The notes beneath the pieces were generated by a model. It was not told the DNA's origin, did not search any database, and saw nothing but the letters and a program-made list of their open reading frames with translations. A program made the translations under genes and the position numbers. Of a stretch of DNA of 64,000 nucleotides, positions 53,691 to 63,799 are shown piece by piece. Origin of the DNA: Acanthosepion pharaonis. Its lineage: Eukaryota > Mollusca > Cephalopoda > Sepiida > Sepiidae. Within the stretch, counting starts at the first letter, position 1. Every line of letters begins with the position of its first letter. The stretch spans positions 412,501 through 476,500 of the forward strand of contig CAHIKZ030000028.1 in assembly GCA_903632075.3 (NCBI GenBank), given 5' to 3'.

Positions 53691-54059
53691 TTCCCAAATA
53701 GAGAAATGTCCCCTGGGACAAACACATTATACTTAATTTTTAACCCAAATGGGGCCCTAGCTGTAAGTTATAATAAACATATCAGTTTTTATTCTGGTAA
53801 TGAAGTGGATCATGATTCAAGACAATTTATAATGAAAGCAGTGGAAGTCCATAATTGATATTGGGACAGAAAGTAGGATTGTTGAGTTGTGTTGACCTTG
53901 TGTATATACATTTATATATATTGTTAAATAGAAGATCAAATATTGATATGTCCATATATCTCAAAAAATAATCACATATCTCTTGGGGCATCTTAGCTTT
54001 TCACATGATGACAAGAGCCACTTATTTTAATCATAAAGCTGGCTGACTAAATATCTCTA
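53691..54059. other. Unassigned sequence
   Basis: No feature recognised. Confidence 0.35.
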
Positions 54060-54565
54060 AAAGAATTTCTTTATTCAATTTCTTTTTTTGGCAATGAAGT
54101 GAATCGTGATTCAAGACAAAGAAAAAAGTGCTGAATTGCTATGTTATATCTAACTTCCTGTATGATAGTGAGTGCTGGACAATTTCTTTTGGAGATGAAG
54201 GAAACAAAACAACAGAAGGAAATTATACAGATGAATGCAAAGAATACCATGGACAGAACATGTGAGCAATGAGAAAGTTTGAAAGAAAATGCAAACTTAA
54301 AAAACACTAATACTTAAAATTAGAAAGAGACAGTTAAAATTTCTGGGACACATTATGAGGAAGGATGGCTTGGAAAACTTAATATTCACAGGATGTATTG
54401 AGGAAAGGAGAGATACAGGGAGACTGTGCACAACTTACCTAATGTGAATTGATGATAAAGTGTCAGATGTTATTTAATGATATACGGAAAGGAAGAGGCA
54501 GAGAGCCATGAATGCCCACCTTCTGAAGGAACATGGTACATATATTGATGATGATGATGATGATA
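54060..54565 (+). pseudogene. LINE (RTE-like) RT C-terminal fragment and 3' end, copy 4
   Basis: The broken translation contains ECWTISF, RQLKFLGHIMRKDGLENL (54330-54385), and a sequence ending ATGAATGCCCACCTTC, TGAAGGAACATGG. A (GAT)n 3' tail follows at 54550-54565. This is the best-preserved 3' terminus of this LINE in the window. Confidence 0.75.
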
Positions 54566-54769
54566 AAAGCAGTAAAATCAATGGTCATACCAGAGAAATT
54601 GAGAAAATGATGATATGATGTCACATAATACAAAGTACAAAGAATTGTCCAGAATTCTCTTTTAAAAATAACACCAAGAGGTAAAGAGTTAAAAATTTAG
54701 TCTGATCTCAAAACACTCTTTTTACATATATTTCCTTTATTTCATTCATTCATTTAACAGATTTTGCAC

Positions 54770-55200
54770 CACAGTGGTCACCAACCCGCCTATTTCTGTT
54801 GTAATTATGGTTCTTTGTAACATTCAATGCAAAATATTGCAATGGCTTGCCAGTTCCTTTTGCATGAAGGATTTTGAAGTCATCCTGTCCCTCCTCTCAT
54901 CCACCCACTGGTAAATTCATTGACTTCAGAGGCGTAGATACTACGCCCAGGTTGGCAACAGTAGTGAGAGGCGTTCATCTTCACTAGTTGGGTTGGGAAA
55001 CCCTTCTGGCTACCCTTACACAGTTTAGCCAGCAGGTCAATGCCATTGACCAGAGCGTGGCTGTTACAGTACCCATGCATCACTTGGTGCTAATGTGAGA
55101 GTTGGATCTAGGCTGCAGACCAGTACAGTTCTGCATCCCAATTCACCTGAGTAAAGCAGGATTGGCCCTTATTAAGCATAAGCAAAACCACAAGCATAAA
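54770..55200 (-). repeat. GC-richer repeat, unidentified
   Basis: On the minus strand it is a complex, GC-richer block (for example TAGTGAAGATGAACGCCTC) with an open frame at 54880-55083 (MMHGYCNSHALVNGIDLLAK). Composition suggests a TE or SINE body, but I could not match it to another copy in this window. Confidence 0.35.
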
Positions 55201-55335
55201 AGTTGCATGAAAAAGAAAAAAAAAAGCAAAACTGTATTTCTCCTTCTTGTTCCTCCCGATGTGAAGGAACTACAGCTAACTTTTCAGAACACTTGCTATA
55301 ATACATACACCCTCACAAGCCATTGTTAAAATGAC

Positions 55336-55735
55336 TTAATGCCCAGTGACCAGTTGAGCAGTGGGTAAACATTTGTAACTATTTTTATAGCTACCATGAA
55401 ACATTACATACCAATTATTTGCGAATTTTGACTCAGGAGCTCAGGCAGAAAGTTTAAATTGTTCAGGAACACAGGGTTCAAAGGGTTAAATCTTCAAGTA
55501 ATACAGAAGTCTTAAGTTAAAATCGGGAAATTTGCCTGAAGTAATGACTAAATTGTACTATCTTAATATACCAGATGATGGTTTACCAATTCAAGATACT
55601 TTATGCATTTACCATAAACAACAGTGGATTACCGCCACTTTGCTTTGCTAGGTGTGCCAAGACACTGTTTGGTGGCCCTTTTAAATGGTTATAAAAATGG
55701 GACACTTCCTGTTTCTTCATATAGATTACTCCACA
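55336..55735 (+). repeat. 400-bp direct duplication, copy 1
   Basis: Nearly identical to 57376-57773 (for example TACCAATTATTTGCGAATTT, CAGGAACACAGGGTTCAAAG, TGCTTTGCTAGGTGTGCC), with only scattered differences. The high similarity suggests a recent event. Confidence 0.9.
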
Positions 55736-55773
55736 CTTGTGGCTATGTGCCAAATCTTAATTTACCTAATATA

Positions 55774-56506
55774 TATGAGGGTAAGTCAAAAATTATCTGC
55801 ACTTTCGCCATAATATATCTTTAGGTTTGAGACACTGCCTTCTGCTCTTATAGTTGGTGCTATTGTGGTCACATGATCAAAGTTTCAGTTTGATCGTACC
55901 ATTTTTCTTGCTGCTATTACAGTATAAACATGGCTGCTCCACTAGCAGTGTGCACCAAGGGGGAACAAAGAGCAGTAAAAAATGGCAGTTTATTGACAAA
56001 GATAAATCTCCACAACTGACCCCAAAACGTGAGCTCTATGAAAGAAAGGTATTGTTGTGTGTGTGTTGGGATCATCAGGGTATTAATCATTTAGAATTCT
56101 TCAGACATAATGAAACACTAAATATGCATTTTTATGTTCAAGCAGCTTCAACATGTCCATAAAAGTTTGGTTAAAAAGTGCCTCGTATCCATCAACAGGA
56201 AAAATGTTGTTTGCATCCATGAAAGTGCAAAGTTACATGCATCAAGAACAACAGGAAAAAAAGTTGGGAACTCGGTGGGTCTATTTGAACCTGCACTAAT
56301 CAATTATTAATGTTTTTTGATCACTGCAAAACATGGGGAAAAACTATCTCTCACAAAAACCAGATTAAAGAGTTCATCAAAAATTTACTCAAAAGATATC
56401 AAAGAGCTGTCTGATGAATGGCAACAAGTCATTGCAAAGTTTATTTTTTTGATGAACAAAATTGATAAAGAAAAACAGAAATTACTTATGAGTCAACCTA
56501 ATACAT
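55774..56506 (+). mobile_element. mariner element relic, internally deleted
   Basis: The left TIR is TATGAGGGTAAGTCAAAAAT; the right end, inverted, is TATTAGGTTGACTCATAAG. The frame starts MAAPLAVCTKG (55931), jumps by deletion to a region with KSPQLTPKRELYERKVLLCV, then WDHQGINHLEFFRHNETLN, the catalytic-core segment before the second Asp of mariner transposases. C-terminal traces (GIMKLPERW-like ELSDEWQQVI) lie at 56400-56440. The first Asp region and the D-N-A-x-x-H motif are lost. Confidence 0.75.
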
Positions 56507-56865
56507 CAGTAAACAGGACAAAAAGATAAACCAGTTTGAATGGATGAAGATTACATTGCGCAAATCAATATAATTCAATAATAAACCATTCACTAATGAC
56601 CCACTTTGCCATACACATCATCACAATACCTTCATCTGCTCCTGCTGATAACAATATAAATGCATACACACAGCACACTTGATTATAGCCATCACTATCT
56701 GCTTTTGATCATTATGGCCAAACAGCCTCAACTATTATTACATCATCAGGTTTACAAATAAAACTTCATTGCACAATTTAATGGAGAATCAGGTCAACCT
56801 GACAAGAGATCCCGAGTTGATTGTATGTGCTGCAGTAAGCACCAGGAGTTACATCCTCTTCCACA
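56507..56865. other. Unassigned sequence
   Basis: No feature recognised. Confidence 0.35.
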
Positions 56866-56869
56866 ACTG

Positions 56870-57160
56870 GGTGTTGTGAGAGGTCATTCTATTTAGAGTA
56901 AGTGATGCTGACAAAATTTGTATACGAATGATACTGGACAGGTATTAGCTAATAGTCAGTGTGGGTCTGGGGCTATATAACACCAGTGTTTTTCTCAGTC
57001 AAGAGAAGTGCTCTTGACATGTGGACCATTGGAGTTTTGCATTACATTGCATTGGAGCTTTGCACTGGAGTTGGAGTTTATATTTACTTTACTTATAAAA
57101 CCAAACCAGACAAACACACACAATTGTCCTTATATAATGGTCATGTGGTACAATAAGCTT
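56870..57160 (+). mobile_element. Possible solo LTR
   Basis: TGTTGTGAGAGGTC ... CATGTGGTACA has a TATA box (GGGGCTATATAACACC at 56968-56983) followed by a T/C-rich start-like region. No TSD and no second copy were seen. Confidence 0.3.
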
Positions 57161-57164
57161 TGTT

Positions 57165-57290
57165 TAAAGTAGATGTTTCTTCAAATAGAATCATGATGGT
57201 TAAGATAATTTAATTTTAAAATGAATGTTTCTTCATATAGAAAGATAACACTAAGATAATAATTTTGTTTTAAAGTAGATGTTTAGCCAT
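57165..57290 (+). repeat. Three diverged tandem units
   Basis: Variants of TTTTAAAGTAGATGTTTCTTC recur three times with 45- to 60-bp spacing. Confidence 0.6.
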
Positions 57291-57321
57291 TTGTGCCTTG
57301 ACCACCACTTTCCCGGTGGTA

Positions 57322-57400
57322 GAGAAAAATTACATAATGCCCAGTCACCAGTTGAACAGTGGTAGAGAAAAATTACTTAATGCCCAGCAACCAGTTGAAC
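57322..57400 (+). repeat. Short tandem duplication at the start of copy 2
   Basis: TAATGCCCAG-CACCAGTTG and GTAGAGAAAAATTAC units repeat with about 40-bp spacing before the 400-bp duplication resumes. Confidence 0.7.
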
Positions 57401-57773
57401 AGTGGGTAAACACTTGTAACTATTTTTATAGCTACCATGAAACATTACATACCAATTATTTGCGAATTTTGACTCAGGAGCTCAGGCAAAAGGGTTAAAA
57501 TTGTTCAGGAACACAGGGTTCAAAGGGTTAAATCTTCAAGTAATACAGAAGTCTTAAGTTAAAATCAGGAAATTTGCCTGAAGTAAAGACTAAATTGTAC
57601 TATCTTAATATACCAGATGATGCTTTACCAATTCAAGATACTTTACGCATTTACCATAAACAGCAATGGGTTACCTCCACTTTGCTTTGCTAGGTGTGCC
57701 AAGACGCTGTTTGGTGGCACTTTTAAACAGTTATAAAAATGGAACAGTTCTTGTTTCTTCCTTTATTTCCCTT
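57376..57773 (+). repeat. 400-bp direct duplication, copy 2
   Basis: The partner of 55336-55735, same orientation, offset about 2.04 kb. The similarity stops after CTTGTTTCTTC, where copy 1 continues into sequence ahead of the mariner relic. Confidence 0.9.
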
Positions 57774-57845
57774 CTTTCCTTTGAGCATGTAGTAGTGATA
57801 ACACCATCAAAGGCTTGTTTCCTGGCATGGGGATATCTTTCCCTT

Positions 57846-57885
57846 GATTTACTGAACTCTTTAACACACACACACACACACACAG
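57846..57885. repeat. (CA)n microsatellite
   Basis: ACACAC run. Confidence 0.9.
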
Positions 57886-58029
57886 AAAGACACATGTGAT
57901 ACAAACACACTCGATTCCTAATTGCTAAACTTTTAATGCCTTCTTCCTTTTCAGTTACATTTACACACACACTAGTGTATTTTCTCTTGAACCAGCAACA
58001 GAAGAGGCAAGAACATTAGATTTAAGGTT

Positions 58030-58410
58030 CCAAGTTCAGGATTGTCCCCATGAGATACTAGCCTAGAAGATTAGTGTCTTTGTTACTGAATTTGGTGACA
58101 TAGTATCTGTGAGTCCAATCCCTGGGTTGGGTAATGTGGATAAACTCAAGAGTCAGAGGGTAACATGACTAGCAATACTGAAGCACTGCTAAAAGGATGA
58201 TTAAAATTAACCAAGATAAGATATCCCTAGATATGGACAGGAGAATAATCTACTCCCATAAATTAAATAAAGGGCTCAATTTGAAATTCCCTGAAAGTTA
58301 CCCAGATTGACAGGTAATGATGGCCAAAACATGGTCATAACAAGAAAGATGAGGACATTACTCTGACTGTAAATGATATAAATAATCATAACACCTCATC
58401 TCGGAAATCA
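58030..58410 (+). mobile_element. tRNA-like SINE with tail, plus strand
   Basis: Head GAATTTGGTGACATAGTATC and GAGTCCAATCCCTGGG, body ATATCCCTAGATATGGAC, tail GATGAGGACATTACTC and ACACCTCATCTCGGAAATC. The tail motif is decayed (GGTAATGATGGCCAAAACA). Same family as 26378-26690, here complete in single orientation. Confidence 0.75.
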
Positions 58411-58914
58411 GACAAACTAAATAAACTGATATTTCAATCAGTGTTAAACAGTGTTAGATAACAATGTGAGTGTGCTAATATGTTTTTAATATTAAACTAA
58501 AGGCTTGTTTTTTTTTTCATGAGTTTCTATAACATTTCCCATGTAACAGCCATGTGCTCGTTTGGTTTGACCTGCAAGTTGACCTCATTTTAAAAGCTGC
58601 ACTTTGAGGAGAAAAAATGTTGTGCCTCCACAAGCAATTAAGTCAGTAGAATTGATAAGTCATCTACTCTCTTCCCTCCCCTTTTACCCTACTCTCCTTA
58701 CCAACTATGTCTGCTTTGAAGTGGGGGAGTGGGGAACACTGTTGGTGATTTTATTTTATTTATTTAATCTTGCATCAATCCAGTTGTGAAATCTTATTCT
58801 CAAATTATATGAGAAGAAAAAAAAACAGGTTTGTTTACACAAAATGCCCTTATCCAATTCATGCACATTTATTTTTTTTAATGTCATATCCTCTCAGGAT
58901 GTTTTTTTTTTTTT
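58411..58914. other. Unassigned sequence
   Basis: No feature recognised. Confidence 0.35.
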
Positions 58915-58985
58915 GTTAATACTAACATTCAACTAATACAAGGCTCAAGAGCCATTCAAGGTAGAGGATTACTGTGTGGTGTTGT
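58915..58985 (-). mobile_element. LINE 3' end fragment
   Basis: Minus-strand CTACCTTGAATGGCTCTTGA and GCCTTGTATTAGTTGAA match 59455-59490. Confidence 0.55.
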
Positions 58986-59144
58986 ATGAGTGTAAGAAAA
59001 GGCAAGAAGTGAAGTTTATGGGGTTATGCAGGAAAGACAGGCAGTCATAACTCTCCAGAATCTTTTTTCTTTACGATCTGTGAATTACCATTCATTCTTG
59101 AGAAAGTTAGTGAAATGCTTTCCAGCTGCCTTTCTATGATCTAA

Positions 59145-59305
59145 AATTCAGAGTTTTCTCAAGACTACAGAGTCCAGTCTACTCAGCTATTTAACCTGTA
59201 GCTGTAAGGAGAACATTAGTGCGAAAGTGAATATAACAGACTAGCTCAGAATTTGAACTTGGCTTGCTGAGTTTATTATCAATGCCAGTATCCATCATAC
59301 TACCC
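59145..59305 (-). mobile_element. tRNA-like SINE copy (minus), diverged
   Basis: Minus-strand CCAAGTTCAAATTCTGAGC (B box) and CAGGTTAAATAGCTGAGTAG body. The head is only weakly conserved (TAGTATGATGGATACTGGC). Confidence 0.65.
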
Positions 59306-59319
59306 ACACATCCACAAAC

Positions 59320-59500
59320 TACCAAGAGGATGCTTCCCTGATCGCTACAATCTTAACCTCTTCAAATCTAGGGTCAACCATTATCTATCCTACATAGCTT
59401 CATAATTCATAGCTTCTACAATTCTTACATTCATCAAACAACTTGGTTCAGTCTACCTTGAATAGCTCTTGAGCCTTGCATTGGGTGAACAACAGTGTAA
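59320..59500 (+). pseudogene. LINE ORF2 C-terminus and 3' end
   Basis: LPRGCFPDRYNLNLFKSRVN followed by HYLSYIAS and a stop is the C-terminal end of a CR1/Jockey-like LINE. The 3' UTR (CCTTGAATAGCTCTTGAGCC, TTGCATTGGGTGAACAACAG) follows. It defines the 3' ends scattered elsewhere in the window. Confidence 0.7.
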
Positions 59501-59554
59501 AAGACAATTTCTAAATGTTTATACTGTACTGATATATCTCATAAATATAAGATA

Positions 59555-59800
59555 TTGGAACAATTACAATTGAGTAATTTGTTTCTAACTGTACGTGTGA
59601 AAGTTATACAACTGCTGGAATTGATTAAAGAGTATAATTCTACTGGGGACAATGTTGAAACATACAGTATAAAAAGGGAATGCAATAAATGCAAATACTG
59701 TATGTATAAGCATGAAATTAACAGACAAAAGTGCCCCACTTTTGGAAGAATTTGCCATAATTGCAGAAGTCAATGACTGATCATGTGTCATAAAACATCA
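59555..59800 (+). pseudogene. Gypsy-like Gag zinc-knuckle fragment
   Basis: The frame ends KRECNKCKYCMYKHEINRQK, then CPTFGRICHNCRSQ, a stop, and LIMC. The C-x2-C ... H ... CP-x-x-G-x-x-C-x-x-C pattern is the paired zinc knuckle of Ty3/gypsy-like Gag found in many molluscan elements. A stop splits the second knuckle before its last Cys. Protease/RT do not follow; (AAT)n does. Confidence 0.6.
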
Positions 59801-59894
59801 CTACATTTACAGTAATGTACTGAAGAGTAAACATAATAAAGAAATTAAAAAATCAGCTCTATATTCTGTACATTATTTTGGATTGTGTACTGTA

Positions 59895-60153
59895 AATATA
59901 TAATATAACAATATATAATAATAATAATATAATAATAATAATAATATAATAAAAATAATATAATAATAATATAATAAAATAATAATATAATAAAAATAAT
60001 AATAATAATAATAATAATATAATAATAATAAAAATAATATAATAAAATAATATAATAAAAATAATATAATAAAAATAATATAATAAAAATAATATAATAA
60101 AAATAATATAATAATAATAATATAATAATAATAATAATAATATAATAATAATA
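59895..60153. repeat. (AAT)n array, compound
   Basis: About 260 bp of AAT/ATA/AAAAT units. It yields a Tyr/Ile-only frame on the minus strand that is an artefact. Confidence 0.95.
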
Positions 60154-61690
60154 AGTCATTTTTTTTATTTATATTTTACTTTATTGCTTTTATTTTCATT
60201 CATTTTGAAGATAGAGAAAACAATTGCTCTCAACATTTTTGACTGACTGGTTACATTTACTTTTTATTTTATGAAATTTTATAACTGGTCATAAGTTTGG
60301 GGGTTCATTAAACAGGTAGTTGTTAAGTGAGGAGAGGCTGTATTTGTGCATAAACATCCATATATAGCCACAGACATAAAACACACACACACAAATGTAT
60401 TTATAAGATGTTGTGAATGAAAGCAACCATACTGCACCCTTAGGAGATTGTCAAGCCATAAGTGTCTATATTCCACAGTTTGTCTTCTTATAGAACACTC
60501 TCTTCTTCAGTTGTTGCACAAAAGAAGATTATCACATTCTTCTAGAAGACAAAAGAACTAAAGTTTACTTGTGATAGGAATATCAGGTGATTCTTGTAAC
60601 CATGGAAACAAATCTGTGACTGATGTAGTAAACAGCAGTTATACATTTAACTTTTCAAGTTAAAAAAAAAAAGAAAAATCTTTTTTAATGGTTTTATAAT
60701 GCTCAGAGCATTTGGATTACAGTAGAAAAAATACTGATATTTTTTTTTTAAAATAAAATCAATAAGTTTTGGAAAAAAATTTTCTTTTACAAAAACCAAA
60801 TAATTTGCTTTCATTTCTTGTGTTTAATTTTAAATTCATTCATGCAATAGAAACTCAAATAAATATGGAGGAAAATCTTAACTCATAAAAGAAAAACAAA
60901 TGAGTGGGTGAATCTTTTGGATAAGAACATGAAGCTAGAGAAACATATGTCTTAAGAATATGTATATAAAAATATACTGATAAATTAAAAAGGTTTTTTC
61001 TAGATTTGCATAAAAACAGTTATTTTTTTACAGATTTTTTTAAAGATATTATCATTCAATTCTTTCCTACCCTATTGATAATAAATATGAAATTTTATGA
61101 AAAATGGGTAAATTATTATTAATCTTTTAAGGTTACAAATATGCACATATATTATTATTAAAAAAAACAAAAATACCTTATTTTAAATTTCTTTAATAAT
61201 TCATAGTTTGCAAATTCTTAATTAAAAGTGAATTTAATTTAAATTTTAAAAAATCCACAAAATGTGAATTCAGGTAAAAATGTCACAAATGAAATGAGAG
61301 GAAAAAATAGCACAATTATTTTTTTCAGACAATAAAAAATATTAATTTTTTAAGCCCTAAAAAAAAAAAAAAAACAGATAATTATAAGATTTTATTGAAA
61401 TTTTCAGAAATTATTCAGTAATAAATAAAATTATTTTTAAAGCTATTTTTTGTTTAATGTTCTAAAAATATTTTTAGATCTTTCATGGCATTAAAATATA
61501 CACTCATGTGTACACAAAATTTGAATGAAATTGAAAATAGACACTTTGTTGAGAAAGCTAACTTCTGGCTAAAAAAAGGGGCATTGTAGGGGGGGGGGAC
61601 ATTAATATTATTAATAAATAAAAATTAAAATATAAAATGATAATAATAATGAATATCATAAATCAAATAAAACAAATAACATTAAAATTT
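60154..61690. other. AT-rich sequence, nothing assigned
   Basis: About 1.5 kb without a recognisable gene, RNA or repeat family. Confidence 0.4.
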
Positions 61691-61693
61691 TGT

Positions 61694-61933
61694 TTAAAAT
61701 AAATAAAACCAAAACGTAAAATAAAAGTTCTCCCAGAATGCAATAGAAACATTTCCTGCCTGAAAACGGACTTTCCACCAAAAGATGCTGAATTCAGTCT
61801 CTTCGCCACAGACTGTTGGAAAGTCAAGATGTCTATCTCCTCTCTTCAGGACATTACTTGTTATAATACGAAATGACTTCCTCATTTTATCATATGCAAC
61901 ATTAAAACACTTATAACAAAAATACATACACAT
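61694..61933 (-). CDS. Unrecognised open frame, GC-richer than its flanks
   Basis: The minus-strand frame includes KMRKSFRIITSNVLKRGDRH, then LDFPTVCGEETEFSIFWWKV and RFQAGNVSIAFW, with varied residues rather than low complexity. The local composition is higher in G+C than the surrounding sequence. No domain was recognised and splice sites are unclear. A small exon or a TE fragment. Confidence 0.25.
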   Translation of the reverse strand: MCMYFCYKCFNVAYDKMRKSFRIITSNVLKRGDRHLDFPTVCGEETEFSIFWWKVRFQAGNVSIAFWENFYFTFWFYLF

Positions 61934-62579
61934 GAGTACACAAAAATAAATAAAATTGTATGACTAATTTACAATTTAACATGCCTTTAATGTTATTTCT
62001 GTCTATGTTTTTATTCCTGTAAACACGAGGCTATTTGTGCTGGTATGATGTGAGTGACCCCACAGCATCATATTCTTATGGATTCTTCCAAGACATAAAC
62101 CGCCACTACAAATTCTTCTAGGTTCTGAATGTGTTAATTCAGGCAATTCCATGAGTAAGTATTACAAGGTCAACTAGGATATGTGTTAATACTACATACT
62201 ATTGTTTTCTTACTGAATTTCAAGGTTGGTTCATACAAGAAGTTTACAAGAAATTTACACGATACCTACAGCCAGTGACACAAATACAGACAAAAAAAGT
62301 GGCGATTGGAATGAGATTAATTGAATAATGCCACTTTCCGGAGTGGAACTTAAACTCATTGTCCAAGAATGACAGAAGACACAACAGCTAAGCTTAGTCA
62401 ACACAATACTTTCTACCATATTTTTTCAAAACAACTTCTCCAAAATTCTCTCCCCACTCATATGCCCCAGTAATGGGGTTACTAATAACACTCCTATTTA
62501 ACACACTAGTCTCTTGATAATAACCCAGATTTAAAAACAAGTTATTGTAAATGATTAAATTATGATTAAAATAAAATTT

Positions 62580-62735
62580 CAGGTATGTAATATTTATGGG
62601 TAAAAGAGCTCAATATCAGGGATAGACCATGTGTAAATATAAAAGTGGCCACTGAGGTCAACACTAAATGTTGACTGTCTGTTTCATGGTTGAATACAAT
62701 CTTCAGGCCATGTTGATTTCAGTGTCCACTTATAT
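62580..62735 (-). mobile_element. Compact repeat with hammerhead-like motif, copy 4
   Basis: GTATGTAATATTTATGGG, GCTCAATATCAGGG, then AGTGGCCACTGAGGTCAACA and its inverted partner TGTTGATTTCAGTGTCCACT (62711-62730). The minus motif at 62672-62706 is CTGAAGA, hairpin, GAAAC, AGACAGTC, again with a GTC triplet. Confidence 0.7.
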
Positions 62736-62784
62736 AAATATATGGGAGAAAGTGATATATAAATTTCTATATATCAAAACAATG

Positions 62785-62952
62785 CTAGGCAAATGAATGA
62801 TAAAGTGGCAAAAAAATTCCATGTAATGTGATTCATCCTATAAAGGACTTCATCAGGTTAACAAAAACATTACTTTAGTGCAATGAAGTCCTTTTAGAAG
62901 ATGAAACAAGTTACAGTGAATTTTTTCCCCACTTTGTCATTCATTTGCTTTA

Positions 62953-62956
<4 letters not shown>
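62785..62956. mobile_element. Inverted pair of retroelement ends with hammerhead-like motifs
   Basis: The left arm (minus, 62790-62858) and right arm (plus, about 62878-62955) share CAAATGAATGA-AAAGTGG, AAAAAATTC and AAGGACTTCAT in inverted orientation. The minus motif (62828-62856) is CTGATGA, A, GTCC-loop-GGAT, GAATC. The plus motif is ATGA, A, GTCC...GAT, GAAAC. (AT)n at 62956-62980 abuts the right arm. Confidence 0.75.

Positions 62957-62980
<24 letters not shown>
62956..62980. repeat. (AT)n microsatellite
   Basis: Dinucleotide run. Confidence 0.95.
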
Positions 62981-62983
<3 letters not shown>

Positions 62984-63059
62984 GATTCAACCACATCCAA
63001 AACTATTATGAATATGATCAGAACCCAAAATACCCATAACAATAATAATTCTGAAGTAG

Positions 63060-63770
63060 GTATATATACAATAAATTGTCAGAACTCATCCTCATAATAT
63101 ATTGGGAAAACTTAAACACAAAAGAGACCTTACACACAACAATTTATCAAATGCATTAGTCATACATAGAAATAAATTCAACCACAACTTTAATCTAAAG
63201 AATGCCACACTTATTAAAAGAATAGGTAACTTATTTAGAAGGAAAATTCTCAAGAGTGTTGCTATTGAATCTTATCAAAATATAAATCTGTGCCCTGGAT
63301 GTTTTCCAATACCTCCATTCCTGAAAGAATTACTCCCTTCCAAAGCCAACATACATGACTACAAAAATGTTAAAAAAAAATGAAAGAAAACAGTTAAATC
63401 CATAAACTCATATATATATATAACACAAATTAATCCCAAACTAAAACGATTTAAATCCTAATTTGCATTAAAAAATTCAAAAACATCATTTACTCACTTT
63501 TGTTAATTAGACATTGAATTGTCACTTTGAGTCCTCTGTAGCTTACCTGACTTTTCAGCTAACCTGATGAATATTTATGAGCATTCCTAAATTTAAAAAT
63601 TTTGAAAAAGCAATAACATCATTGCTCTTGTATATAAATACTTGTTACAAAATAAAATCCTTGCATTTGCCTTGATAAAGTTCCTCAGAGGATGAAACAC
63701 ATCAGTTAAGATAAGTTTTCCTTTTCTCTTTATTTATCTTGTCCTTTTACAGATATACAAACACACACAC
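63060..63770 (+). mobile_element. Penelope-like element 3' part with GIY-YIG tail
   Basis: YIGKT at 63098-63112 is followed by a frameshift into the 63102-63383 frame, then a 3' region. The hammerhead-like motif lies at 63672-63698: TTGATAA, A, GTTC-loop-GGAT, GAAAC. CAGTTAAGATAAGTTTTCC and TCTTTATTTATC follow. The same 3' region occurs inverted and duplicated at 10395-10590. RT and the N-terminal GIY block are missing. Confidence 0.8.
63102..63383 (+). pseudogene. PLE endonuclease C-terminal frame
   Basis: HKRDLTHNNLSNALVIHRNK, then FNHNFNLKNATLIKRIGN, RRKILKSVAIESYQNINLCP and PIPPFL form the C-terminal half of the GIY-YIG domain. The sequence has the Asn-His-x-Phe segment and the conserved R-K-x-x-E-S-x-x-I/A-I/E helix with the catalytic Glu region. 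The stop after NVKKK may be near natural. YIG itself is one frame away, so a single indel breaks the gene. Confidence 0.75.
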
Positions 63771-63799
63771 AAACACACATATATATGAATTATCAGTTC

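Noticed and set aside
59845..60159. 104-codon Tyr/Ile frame
   Set aside because: A translation of the (AAT)n array.
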